From: JAFEBO01 sp044375915
GTDB taxonomy: Bacteria > Planctomycetota > Phycisphaerae > Phycisphaerales > UBA1924
Assembly (NCBI GenBank): GCA_044375915.1
Contig: JBILLU010000028.1
Span: 1-24,806, forward strand
DNA: 24,806 nucleotides
Direction of reading: 5' to 3'
This document shows, one piece after another, positions 7,514 through 15,839 of the stretch. Positions within the stretch are counted from its first letter, which is position 1, and every line of letters begins with the position of its first letter. Made by a program: the position numbers and the translations under genes. Under the pieces are notes generated by a model that saw only the letters and a program-made list of their open reading frames with translations, ran no database searches and had not been told where the DNA came from.

Positions 7514-8959
7514 ATGAAGACCCCGAACGAACAAGCCGCCGCGATCGCCAAGGCCTGCGAACGACTCCGCGATGCCGGGGTCGCCGCGTGGCCCGTGTTC
7601 GCCGATGGGTCCATGCCCGGTGCCGACTCCGCCGCGGCTGTTGCCGCGAAAGCCCGAACCAGCCCGGGCACGTGCGAGGCTCACGGTTTCGCCTTTGTCG
7701 CTCCCTTCCGCAACGATCTGGCTGCGTGCGTGCGACTCGCACCCGGAGCCACGCTTGCTGGCATCGAACGCACCGTCTCGGCACTGATCGACGAGCAGCG
7801 CCAGGTCGCCGATCTCCGGAGCCTTGTTGAAGGCTTCAGCCAGCGCCTCATGCAGTCCTACGAGGAGACCTACTCGCTCTTCCGTACGCTGCGTCTCGTC
7901 GCGTCCTCGCCAGATCCCGTGTGTCAGATCCGTCTTGTGTGCGCCAACGTGCAGCAGGTGCTGCCGTTCTCCTGGGTCGCCGTCGCCTTCCGCGACGATC
8001 CCAAAATCGTCCCCGAGCTTCGCGCCCGCGTCTTTCTTGTCGGCGCGGCTCCGAATCAGGAAGAAGTCGAGGCGGCGATCCTGAACAAGGCCGCGGCCCT
8101 GCTTGAGAACGAGTGGACCAAGGTCCTCGTCCCCGGCAAGAGCACCGTCGCCGCCCTCACCAACGCCGAGGCGGTTTGCGATCCCATCTCGCACGATGAC
8201 CATGTGATCGGGCTCCTGATCGCCGGCAACAAGACCACCGACAACGGCGAGATCGCCAGCCCTGAGATGCAGTATCTCGACGCCGTCGCCGAGTTCATCG
8301 GCACGTTCCACGAGAACATGGCCCGCTACAGCGAGCAGCGCGCGATGAGCATCGGCACCCTCGAGGCCCTGACCGCTGCGATCGATGCCAAGGACCCCTA
8401 CACCCGAGGCCATTCCGAGCGCGTCGCGTATCTCTCGAGCGAGATCGCCAAGGCCATGGGCCTTTCGGATGATGAAGCCGAGCGCGTGCGCATCTCCGGG
8501 CTCGTGCACGACGTCGGCAAGATCGGTGTCCCCGAGCGCGTGCTCTGCAAGGCCGGACGCCTCACCGACGAAGAGTTCGGCCTCATCAAGCTGCACCCCG
8601 AGACCGGTCACCGCATCCTCAAGGGCATCACTCTGCTCGAGCACGCCCTCGGCGGCGTCCTCCATCACCACGAACGAATCGACGGCCGCGGCTACCCGCA
8701 CGGCCTCAAGGGCGACGCCATCCCGCTCACCGCCCGGATTATCGGGCTTGCCGACACCTTTGACGCCATGAGCTCCAATCGCGCGTATCGACCGGCCATG
8801 CCGCGGGAAAAGGTCCTCGCCGAGATCGCCCGCTGCGCCGGAACCCAGCTCGACGCCGCCGTCGTCGCCGCGTTCACAAAGGTCGATCTCCGCGGCTATG
8901 ACGAGCTGATGACCCGACAGGCAACCGCGGCGGGCGTGCTCATTCAGCAGGCCGCCTGA
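7514..8959 (+). CDS. GAF-like / HD-GYP domain cyclic-di-GMP phosphodiesterase
   Basis: A 481-residue protein predicted to hydrolyse c-di-GMP to GMP. The N-terminal region is variable; about residues 105-270 look like a GAF sensor (CANVQQVLPFSWVAVAFRDD ... HVIGLLIAGNK). The HD-GYP domain spans about 285-460, with H300 in GHSERV, the metal-binding H332-D333 in LVHDVGKIGVPE, the H384-H386 cluster, D390-G-R-G-Y394-P395 and the DTFDAM helix. Every signature residue I can check is intact, so it should be active. There are no membrane segments. The ATG at 7514 is preferred over the GTG at 7466, which would overlap the response regulator. It is the only c-di-GMP turnover gene in the window and lies just upstream of a PilB with a c-di-GMP-binding motif. 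Confidence 0.92.
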   Translation: MKTPNEQAAAIAKACERLRDAGVAAWPVFADGSMPGADSAAAVAAKARTSPGTCEAHGFAFVAPFRNDLAACVRLAPGATLAGIERTVSALIDEQRQVADLRSLVEGFSQRLMQSYEETYSLFRTLRLVASSPDPVCQIRLVCANVQQVLPFSWVAVAFRDDPKIVPELRARVFLVGAAPNQEEVEAAILNKAAALLENEWTKVLVPGKSTVAALTNAEAVCDPISHDDHVIGLLIAGNKTTDNGEIASPEMQYLDAVAEFIGTFHENMARYSEQRAMSIGTLEALTAAIDAKDPYTRGHSERVAYLSSEIAKAMGLSDDEAERVRISGLVHDVGKIGVPERVLCKAGRLTDEEFGLIKLHPETGHRILKGITLLEHALGGVLHHHERIDGRGYPHGLKGDAIPLTARIIGLADTFDAMSSNRAYRPAMPREKVLAEIARCAGTQLDAAVVAAFTKVDLRGYDELMTRQATAAGVLIQQAA

Positions 8960-9060
8960 CGGGGCAAACACCCTGCGACCGAGTTTCAGTCGCGCTCCGC
9001 ACCGACCGATATCGAAGATACCGAGAAGTCTGCCCGCCCAACGGGCCGGAGTCGCCGCGC

Positions 9061-10860
9061 GTGCGTCGTTCGCTTCGCCAATTCGTTCCTCGTGAGCCGT
9101 CGATGGTCGGCCTTGCCTACGTGGGCGTGGCCGCTCTCGTTGCGGGCGCGACGGTCGGCGGTTGGTGGGGCGTCCACTTGCACGAAACGCGCGGGCAACG
9201 TCAGGCGTCGGCCCAACGCGGCGACGCGATCGCAGCCGCTCTCCGCGATCAGGTTGCCGCCAAGGGCAAGGCCGATGACTTTGGCGCCGTCCGCGCCCTG
9301 CTCGCCGATCTCGCCGCTTCGCAGAGCCTCTCCGCCGCACGCGTCACCCTCGGCGACGGCACGGTCGTCGCCGACGGACGTGAAGCCGCATCCATCATCA
9401 GCAAGATCCCCGAACGGTGGCCCTCGACCGCGAGCACGGTCAGCGACGGCCCAATTCGCCGCGCGGTTGTCGATGTGCCGGGCAAAGGCCCGCTCGTCAT
9501 CGAGATCAACGCCGGCGAACCGACCGGCGCGATGACCGACCTGGAGTTCTTCATCCTCGTCGGCGGCGCCGCGGTGGTTGTCGCCACGCTCGCCATCGGC
9601 CTGGCCGCCCGACGACGTACCCGCTCGCTCGCCGAAGTCGGCGATGCCCTCGCCGCCCTCGCGTCGGGAGAGACAGACCTCGGTGCCCTGCACATCCGCG
9701 AGACCGGCACCGGCAGCGGCGATGCCTGGAACCGCCTGCTCAACGAACTCGCCACGCTCCGCATCCGCCGTCGTGTCGAAGACGCATCCGAGCGTCGCAC
9801 CGTCGCCAATGCCGCGCCCGCGACCGACGACATCGTTCCGCGTGTGGCCGATTCCCTCTGGATCGGCCTGCTCGGCCTCGAGGCCGACATGCGGATTCGT
9901 TACTGCAACGGTGCCGCCGGCATCTTCCTGGGCTCCACCCGCGACAAACTTATCGGGCGGCCAATCTCGGAGTGCTTCGTTGATCCCGCCGCGGCCGCCG
10001 AGCTCGCCAAGGTCGGCGACGGACGCGCGCGTCAGGTGTTCGAGACCCGTATCGGCGACGGTGACGGTGCAACGGTGCTCCGCGTCAGCTCCCGGGGCCT
10101 CTCCTCGGGTGGCGCCATGCTCGTGCTCGAGGATGTCACCCAGCAGCGCATCGCCGACCGATCCCGCAACGCCTTTGTCGAGCAGGCCACTCACGAACTC
10201 CGCACGCCCCTCACCAACATCCGCCTGTGCATGGAAGAACTGCTCGACGCACCGGATATCGAGCCGGCCAAGCGCGCCCAGCACCTCAACGTTGTGAATC
10301 AGGAAGTCCGCCGCCTCGAACGCATCGTCGGAGACATGCTCTCCATCTCGGAGATCGAGGCCGGCACCCTCCAGCTCGCACCCAACGACGTTCGCCTCGC
10401 ACCGATGTTCGAGGAGATCCAGACCGACTTCACCACCCAGGCCAAGAACAAGAACCTGCGGCTCACGTTCGCCATGCCGCCCAAGCTTCCCACGATGGTC
10501 GGCGACCGCGACAAACTCACGATCGCCATCACCAACGTCCTTGGCAACGCCATCAAGTACACCCCCGAGGGCGGCGATGTCACCGTCAGTGTTCGCACCG
10601 ACGACAGGGAACTCATCGTCCAGATCGCCGACACCGGCATCGGCATGTCCCCCGAGGACGCCGCCAAGGTCTTCGAGCGCTTCTATCGCGCCAAGGACCC
10701 CCGCGTCTCCAAGATCACCGGTACCGGCCTTGGCCTCGCGCTCGCCCGTGACGTCGTGAAGCTCCACGGTGGAGACATCGGCGTCGAGTCCGTCAGGGAC
10801 AAGGGTTCCACGTTCACCATCCGCGTGCCGCTCGGCGCGCCGCTGCGGCACGCCGCCTAA
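9061..10860 (+). CDS. Membrane sensor histidine kinase (extracytoplasmic sensor, PAS, HisKA, HATPase)
   Basis: A 599-residue sensor kinase. GTG 9061 is used as start, with GGAG at 9048-9051. TM1 is at about residues 16-34 and TM2 at 163-185, enclosing a non-cytoplasmic domain of about 125 residues. A linker/HAMP-like stretch and a PAS-like domain (about 262-365, MRIRYCNGAAGIFLGSTRDKLIG) follow. The kinase core has phospho-acceptor H378 (ATHELRTPLTN), N496 (LGNAIKYTPEGG), D524 (DTGIGM) and the G-rich lid from G554 (GTGLGLALARD). It is an HPK1-like, PhoR-type organisation. A 101-bp gap with small imperfect hairpins separates it from the HD-GYP gene, so a promoter could lie there. The STAS gene follows after 12 bp. 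Likely partner: the response regulator at 7084. Confidence 0.92.
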   Translation: MRRSLRQFVPREPSMVGLAYVGVAALVAGATVGGWWGVHLHETRGQRQASAQRGDAIAAALRDQVAAKGKADDFGAVRALLADLAASQSLSAARVTLGDGTVVADGREAASIISKIPERWPSTASTVSDGPIRRAVVDVPGKGPLVIEINAGEPTGAMTDLEFFILVGGAAVVVATLAIGLAARRRTRSLAEVGDALAALASGETDLGALHIRETGTGSGDAWNRLLNELATLRIRRRVEDASERRTVANAAPATDDIVPRVADSLWIGLLGLEADMRIRYCNGAAGIFLGSTRDKLIGRPISECFVDPAAAAELAKVGDGRARQVFETRIGDGDGATVLRVSSRGLSSGGAMLVLEDVTQQRIADRSRNAFVEQATHELRTPLTNIRLCMEELLDAPDIEPAKRAQHLNVVNQEVRRLERIVGDMLSISEIEAGTLQLAPNDVRLAPMFEEIQTDFTTQAKNKNLRLTFAMPPKLPTMVGDRDKLTIAITNVLGNAIKYTPEGGDVTVSVRTDDRELIVQIADTGIGMSPEDAAKVFERFYRAKDPRVSKITGTGLGLALARDVVKLHGGDIGVESVRDKGSTFTIRVPLGAPLRHAA

Positions 10861-10872
10861 GGAGCCAACGCC

Positions 10873-11208
10873 GTGGAGATCCGAACGCAGCAACACGGCG
10901 CCGTCAAGGCCATCGTGCCCCAGGGCGCGATCTGCCAAGGCGATGCCGCCGCGTTCGAGAACCACGTCTCGCGTGAGCTCCAGTCCAATATGGGTCGCTG
11001 CGTCGTTGATCTCTCCGCCACGCCGTTTGTCGACAGCCAGGGCCTCGAGGCGATGCTGAACCTCACCGAGCGACTCGCCGATGCCGGGCGGCTGCTCAAG
11101 CTCTGCGCCGTCGGCGACACCGTGCGCGAGATCCTCAACGTCACCGATCTCGCCGATCAGTTCGAGCTCTACGAAGACGTCGGCGCGGCCGTCAGGAGCT
11201 TCCTGTGA
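10873..11208 (+). CDS. STAS-domain protein (anti-sigma-factor antagonist type)
   Basis: An 111-residue single STAS domain. The GTG start at 10873 has AAGGAG at 10859-10864. The pattern is that of SpoIIAA/RsbV-like proteins: CVVDLSATPFVDSQGLEAMLNL with the switch D54-S55, then RLLKLCAVGDTVREILNVTDLADQFELYEDVGAAV, typical of the C-terminal half. S55 is the position phosphorylated in anti-sigma antagonists by their cognate kinase. No RsbW/RsbT-like kinase or sigma factor is nearby, so the partner is unknown. Its stop overlaps the GTG of the pilB-like gene (GTGA at 11205-11208), which ties its translation to the pilus motor ATPase and suggests a role in controlling pilus assembly rather than a general stress response. 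Confidence 0.9.
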   Translation: MEIRTQQHGAVKAIVPQGAICQGDAAAFENHVSRELQSNMGRCVVDLSATPFVDSQGLEAMLNLTERLADAGRLLKLCAVGDTVREILNVTDLADQFELYEDVGAAVRSFL

Positions 11209-12953
11209 GCTCCGACGCCCCACGCATCCGCCTCGGCGACGCCTTGCTCAAGGCCGGCGTCATCAACGAGCAGCAGCTGACCCGCGCCCTCGCCGAGCAG
11301 GCCCGCACCAACCGCATGCTCGGCGAGTTGCTGATCGAGCAGGGCGTCATCACGCCGCAGGTCTTCCTTGAAACTCTCGCAACCACGCTCGGTGTCCGCT
11401 GCGTGCACCTCCGTCACGGCCTGATCGATCCGCAGGTCTTCAAGCTCGTCGGCGCCGAGGAGTGCGAGCGCCTGCGGGTGGTCCCGATGTTCAAGGTCCG
11501 CGACTGGCTCACCGTCGCGATGGCCGAGCCCCAGAGCCTGCCCACCATCGACCGCCTGCGCACGATCGCCAACTGCAAGATCCGGCCTGTTCTGGCCCTC
11601 GAGCCCAACATCCTCGAGTTCGTCAAGAAGTACTCCGGCGGCGACGTCAACGTCGACGCGTTCCTCACCTCGCTCGCCGAGTCCGACCTCGAAGTTGTCG
11701 AGCGCGAGAGCGTCGATGAGGGGCCGGCCACCGATCTCGACAAACTCGTCGCCGGCAGCCCCATCATCAATCTGGTCAACGTCGCGCTGCTCACCGCCGT
11801 GCGCGACGGCGCCAGCGACATCCACATCGAGCCCGACCGCAAGGGCACCCGCATCCGCTATCGCGTCGACGGCGTGCTCCGCGATCTCATGAAGCCGCCG
11901 CCGGGCATGCACGCCTCGATCGTCTCGCGCGTCAAGGTCATCGGCAAGATGGACATCGCCGAGAAGCGACTGCCCCAGGAAGGCCGCGTCCGCATCGTCG
12001 CCGAAGGCCGCGAGATCGACCTCCGCGTCTCCTCGATGCCCACGCTTCTGGGCGAGAAGATCGTCGTCCGCGTGCTCGACAAGTCCAATCTCCGAGTACG
12101 CATGAGCGACCTTGGCTTCCGCGCCGAGTCGCTCGCGACGTTCACCCGCGTTCTCGAACGCCCGCACGGGCTAGTGCTCGTGACCGGCCCCACCGGCAGC
12201 GGCAAGACCACCACGCTCTACTCCGCCCTTGACCTGCTCCGCAGCCCAGACGTCAACATCCTCACCGTCGAGGATCCCGTCGAGTACCAGCTCGAACTCA
12301 TCAACCAGATCCAGACCAACGAGGCCATCGGCTTCAATTTCGCCAGAGCGCTCCGCAGCATTCTCCGTCAGGACCCCGACATCATCATGGTCGGCGAGAT
12401 CCGCGATCAGGAAACCGCCCGCGTCGCCGTTCAGGCCGCACTCACCGGCCACCTCGTACTCGCCACACTCCACACCAACGACGCTCCCAGCACCGTCGCC
12501 CGCCTGGCCGACATGTCGATCGAGAAGTACCTGATCTCAAGCGCCCTCAACGGCGTCGTCGCTCAGCGCCTCGCCCGCACCATCTGCCAGGCGTGCGCAA
12601 CGAAGTACTACCCCGCCGAGGACGTGCTCGCCGACGCCGGACTGTCGGACCAGATCGGCCGCCCGTTCCGCAAGGGCGAGGGCTGTCGTGTCTGTCACGA
12701 CACGGGCTTCAAGGGACGACTGGGCATCTACGAAGTCATGGAAGTTTCGTCCGCGCTCAAGCGACTCATCTACGCCGGTTCCGCCACGCACGAACTCCGT
12801 GCACAGCTCGGTCGCGACGGGTTCCTCACGCTCCGCCAGGAGGGTGTGCTGCTGGCGATGGATGGCAAGACCAGCCTCGAAGAAGTCATTCGCGTGACCC
12901 ACGTCGACGACGAGGGTGCGGTGCCCGAGACCAAAGCGAGGGCCGCCGCATGA
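11205..12953 (+). CDS. Type IV pilus / type II secretion assembly ATPase (PilB/GspE family) with MshEN domain
   Basis: This 582-residue hexameric motor ATPase powers pilus or pseudopilus assembly at the inner membrane. Residues 9-32 (RLG..LL..GVI....L...L..Q) fit the published MshEN c-di-GMP-binding motif at every fixed position. After a 5-residue spacer (33-37), a second 24-residue copy (38-61) follows with F54 and T61 at usually Leu and Gln positions. The ATPase domain shows Walker A GPTGSGKTTT (K334), Walker B DPDIIMVGEIRD (from D392), the HLVLATLHTNDAPST His box and the zinc-binding pairs C461/C464 and C494/C497. GTG start overlaps the STAS stop; the stop overlaps the pilC start (ATGA). 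PilB versus GspE cannot be settled from sequence, but pilMNO neighbours favour a type IV pilus or MSHA-like system. Confidence 0.93.
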   Translation: MSSDAPRIRLGDALLKAGVINEQQLTRALAEQARTNRMLGELLIEQGVITPQVFLETLATTLGVRCVHLRHGLIDPQVFKLVGAEECERLRVVPMFKVRDWLTVAMAEPQSLPTIDRLRTIANCKIRPVLALEPNILEFVKKYSGGDVNVDAFLTSLAESDLEVVERESVDEGPATDLDKLVAGSPIINLVNVALLTAVRDGASDIHIEPDRKGTRIRYRVDGVLRDLMKPPPGMHASIVSRVKVIGKMDIAEKRLPQEGRVRIVAEGREIDLRVSSMPTLLGEKIVVRVLDKSNLRVRMSDLGFRAESLATFTRVLERPHGLVLVTGPTGSGKTTTLYSALDLLRSPDVNILTVEDPVEYQLELINQIQTNEAIGFNFARALRSILRQDPDIIMVGEIRDQETARVAVQAALTGHLVLATLHTNDAPSTVARLADMSIEKYLISSALNGVVAQRLARTICQACATKYYPAEDVLADAGLSDQIGRPFRKGEGCRVCHDTGFKGRLGIYEVMEVSSALKRLIYAGSATHELRAQLGRDGFLTLRQEGVLLAMDGKTSLEEVIRVTHVDDEGAVPETKARAAA

Positions 12954-14176
12954 GCTACGCATACAACGGCTTCGATGCCGGCGGCAAGCCCATCACCGGA
13001 ACCATCGACGCATCGGGCGCCGCCGAGGCGATCGAAGCCCTCCGCAAGCGCGGCATCTTCACCACCAGCGTGCAGGCCGCTGACGCCGGCATCGCCAACG
13101 CCGCTGCCGTCGTGCGCGGCGGCCACGCCGGGCTGCAGGACATCAGCCAGTTCTACCGCCAGCTCTCGGTGCTCATCGCCACCAAGACACCGCTGCTCCA
13201 GGCCCTGATCGTTGTTGAGAAGCAGACCAAGGCCCCGTCGCTTCGCGCAACGGTGGGGGAGCTGCGCAAACGCGTCGAAGAGGGTGAGTCCCTCGCCGCC
13301 GCGATGGCGTCCAATCCCGGCGTGTTCGACACAGTCGCCCGCAGCATGGTTGCGGCGGGCGAGGCCGCCGGCATGCTCGACAAGATGCTCGCATCCCTCG
13401 CCGTGCTCGTGCGTCGCCAGCTCACCGTGCGCCGCCAGGTGGTCGGCACGCTGACCTACCCCGTCATCCTCATCACCGTCTCATTCTGCGTCGTCATCGC
13501 GCTGCTCGTTGCTGTGCTGCCGCAGTTCGCAGAGATGTTCAAGTCACTGCAGACCCCGTTGCCGCCGACGACCAAGCTGCTCATGTGGATCGGTGAGATG
13601 CTGCGGGCCCAGTGGATGTTTGTCGTGCCCGCCGCCCTCGCCGCAGGTTTCGGCCTCTTTCGACTGATCCGTTCCCCCAGGGGCCTTGGCGCAATCGACG
13701 CGTACCTCGTCACCGCACCGCGCATCGGCCCGATGCGGCGCAGCTTCGCGGTCGCGTCTTTCTGCCGCCTGCTCGGCACGCTCATCGACGCCCGTGTCCC
13801 GATGCTCGATGCCATCCGCCTCACCCGTGAATCGATCCGTTGCAAGCCCTACGCCGATCTCCTGCTCACCGCCGAGGCCGCCGTCGAGCGCGGCCAGCCC
13901 CTCGCCGACGCGCTGACCAACGACGCCCTCGTCGATCCTGCCGTCACCGCCGCGATCTCCAGCGGCGAGCGCTCCGGCCGCGTCGGGCCCGTCCTGCTCC
14001 AGGTCGCTGAGTTCATGGACGAGGACAACGAGCAGTTCATGAAGCTGCTCTCCACCATCCTCGAGCCGCTCGTCCTTGCCGTAGTCGGCATCCTCGTCGG
14101 CGGCATCGCCATCAGCATGTTCCTGCCCCTCTTCGATCTCGCCGCCACCGCGGGCGGTCCCGGAGGTGCTCCGTGA
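12950..14176 (+). CDS. Inner-membrane platform protein (PilC/GspF family)
   Basis: A 408-residue polytopic protein that forms the platform driven by the motor ATPase. It has the family's duplicated cytoplasmic domain: the first half contains FYRQLSVLIATKTPLLQALIVVEKQ and VARSMVAAGEAAGMLDKMLASLA, the second SFCRLLGTLIDARVPMLDAIRLTRES and AISSGERSGRVGPVLLQVAEF. Hydrophobic segments lie at about residues 167-190, 222-240 and 380-402. The start (ATG 12950) overlaps the pilB stop by 4 bp and its stop overlaps the pilM start by 4 bp, so the row is translationally coupled. Length is typical of the family. Confidence 0.93.
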   Translation: MSYAYNGFDAGGKPITGTIDASGAAEAIEALRKRGIFTTSVQAADAGIANAAAVVRGGHAGLQDISQFYRQLSVLIATKTPLLQALIVVEKQTKAPSLRATVGELRKRVEEGESLAAAMASNPGVFDTVARSMVAAGEAAGMLDKMLASLAVLVRRQLTVRRQVVGTLTYPVILITVSFCVVIALLVAVLPQFAEMFKSLQTPLPPTTKLLMWIGEMLRAQWMFVVPAALAAGFGLFRLIRSPRGLGAIDAYLVTAPRIGPMRRSFAVASFCRLLGTLIDARVPMLDAIRLTRESIRCKPYADLLLTAEAAVERGQPLADALTNDALVDPAVTAAISSGERSGRVGPVLLQVAEFMDEDNEQFMKLLSTILEPLVLAVVGILVGGIAISMFLPLFDLAATAGGPGGAP

Positions 14177-15228
14177 TCGCCACTCACTTCGGGCCCATCG
14201 GCGTCGAACTCAGCCCGCGCAGCGTGCGCCTCGCCCAGCTCCGCTTCGACGGCGCCAAAGCCTCGCTCCACGCCCTCGCCGAGTTCCGCCGCCTCGACGA
14301 GAACTCCCCGCTCCCGGCCGAGGCGATCCGCATCGCTGGCGTGCTGCGCCGTCGCGGCTTTGTCGGAGTGCGACTCGCCGTCTGTCTCGGCCCGGATCAG
14401 GTTCTCGCCGCGGAGATGGAGCTTCCCCCCGTCGCTTCCGGCGCGCCGGTGCTGCAGCTCGCGGCTGCTGAACTCGGTCGCGCGTACAAGCAGAGCGCAA
14501 GTGAGCTCGAAGTCGCGGTCTGGGAGATCCCAGTTCCCGCCCGCCAGGCCGGCGCCGCGACCTGCATGGCCACCGCCTGTACCCACGACACGAGCAACGC
14601 CATCATCGGGGCCTTCGATCACGCGGGTCTCGATGTCCGCCGGGTCGAACCTCGCGAGATCGCCCTCGGCCGCGCGTGTCTGCCGCGCCTCGCCGCCAAC
14701 AACGCCATCACGCTCATCATCTCGCTCCGCCACCGCGGATCGCGACTGCTCGCCGTCCAGAATCACACCATCGTTCTCGATCGCGCACTCGAGCCCGGCG
14801 ACCTCCACCGCGTCTATCACGACACCGCCGATGCCAGCGGCCTCGAGCCCGCCGATGCCCCTGAACTGCTCGCCTCGGTCCTCGGCGAGGACGATCGCTT
14901 CGACCTTCCAGACCACGTCCGTCGCGCCGTCCGCGCCTCGCTCGACCGTTTCGGGTCCGGCCTCATCGAAGAGATCAACACCGCCTGCGGCTATGTCGGT
15001 CGCCGCTTCGGCGGCCGCGAGGTCGCACGCATGGTCGTCACCTCCGACGGCCCCGAAGCCCCGCCCATCGCCGACCTCTTGAGCGCCGTCACGTCGCTCG
15101 ACACCACCGCCTGCACGATCGCCGACATCGCCGACGTGCCGCCGACGCTCCGCACCCTCGCCAGCCGTGGCGGATTCCTCGGAGCCGTTGGCGCCGGCTA
15201 CGCCCGCCGGAAGGGGGACCAATGCTGA
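14173..15228 (+). CDS. PilM-like actin-fold pilus assembly protein
   Basis: A 351-residue soluble protein with weak but positionally consistent resemblance to PilM/GspL: it begins HFGPIGVELSPRSVRLAQLRF, the phosphate-1 strand of an actin-like fold, and continues VRLAVCLGPDQVLAAEMELPPV, the segment where PilM proteins have their conserved LP motif. Later parts (AIIGAFDHAGLDVRRVEPREIALGRA) match the subdomain that follows the pilotin-like region in PilM. In type IV pili PilM binds the N-terminal NLxP motif of PilN on the cytoplasmic face. That motif is present in the next gene as NLVP. GTG start overlaps the pilC stop (GTGA). Identity rests on both sequence and position. Confidence 0.8.
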   Translation: MIATHFGPIGVELSPRSVRLAQLRFDGAKASLHALAEFRRLDENSPLPAEAIRIAGVLRRRGFVGVRLAVCLGPDQVLAAEMELPPVASGAPVLQLAAAELGRAYKQSASELEVAVWEIPVPARQAGAATCMATACTHDTSNAIIGAFDHAGLDVRRVEPREIALGRACLPRLAANNAITLIISLRHRGSRLLAVQNHTIVLDRALEPGDLHRVYHDTADASGLEPADAPELLASVLGEDDRFDLPDHVRRAVRASLDRFGSGLIEEINTACGYVGRRFGGREVARMVVTSDGPEAPPIADLLSAVTSLDTTACTIADIADVPPTLRTLASRGGFLGAVGAGYARRKGDQC

Positions 15229-15839
15229 CCGCAAACCTCGTTCCCATGTCCCGCCGCCGCGCCTCGGCCCGTGAGGACCGCATCGTTGCGTGGACCATTG
15301 GCATCGGCCTGCTCGCCTGCGCGCTGGGCGTCGCGACCGCTGCAATCCGAATCTCAACGCGATCATCCACCGCCGCGGCGACCGCCCGTGAACTCGCCGG
15401 TGTCGACGCCGAACTCGCTCAACTCGCAACGCTTGTCGATGAATCCAAGTCCCGCGCCCAGAAGGCCGAATCCCACCTGTCCGCCGCTCGCGCCATCGCC
15501 GACCATCCCGACTGGAGCCTGCTGCTGAATCTGCTCGGCACGCTCCGCGGCGATCACATCGATCTCGCCCGCATCGCGCTTGGTTACCGCAAGCCCGACG
15601 CCAACACCAATGCCAACGCCAATGCCAAGCCCGACGCTCGCCCCGCCCGCGGCTATTGGATCCGCATCACCGGCCAGGCCCTCGATCAGGCGGCTGTCGC
15701 TCGGTTCGCCGTTCGCCTCGAGGGCGCCGGCCTCTTCGACAAGGTGACCCTCACCGAGTCCAGGAAGGGCGCCGCCGAGAACGCCCTCGTCGAGTTCCAG
15801 ATCGACGCATCCATCGATGATGTCGGAGGTGCCGGATGA
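15222..15839 (+). CDS. PilN-like inner-membrane pilus assembly protein
   Basis: A 205-residue bitopic protein. It begins MLTANLVPMSRRR, where NLVP is the PilM-binding motif expected at a PilN N-terminus. One TM helix lies at about residues 22-43, followed by a coiled-coil-prone stretch (TARELAGVDAELAQLATLVDESKSRAQKAES) and a small ferredoxin-like domain. Residues 125-139 form an Asn/Ala-rich tract (DANTNANANAKPDA), encoded by a short tandem of GCCAAY repeats at 15598-15629, not typical of PilN and probably length-variable. ATG 15222 overlaps the pilM end by 7 bp and the stop overlaps pilO (ATGA). It would pair with PilO to form the inner-membrane alignment complex. Confidence 0.82.
   Translation: MLTANLVPMSRRRASAREDRIVAWTIGIGLLACALGVATAAIRISTRSSTAAATARELAGVDAELAQLATLVDESKSRAQKAESHLSAARAIADHPDWSLLLNLLGTLRGDHIDLARIALGYRKPDANTNANANAKPDARPARGYWIRITGQALDQAAVARFAVRLEGAGLFDKVTLTESRKGAAENALVEFQIDASIDDVGGAG

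Noticed and set aside
7406..9340. 644-codon open frame on the - strand opposite the HD-GYP gene
   Set aside because: Shadow of the HD-GYP gene, extending across gene boundaries, with low-complexity Arg/Gly/Glu composition.
8986..11223. 745-codon open frame on the - strand opposite the histidine kinase and STAS genes
   Set aside because: It is the mirror of two genes with clear catalytic motifs; composition is Gly/Ala/Asp/Glu rich with no recognisable domain or plausible start.
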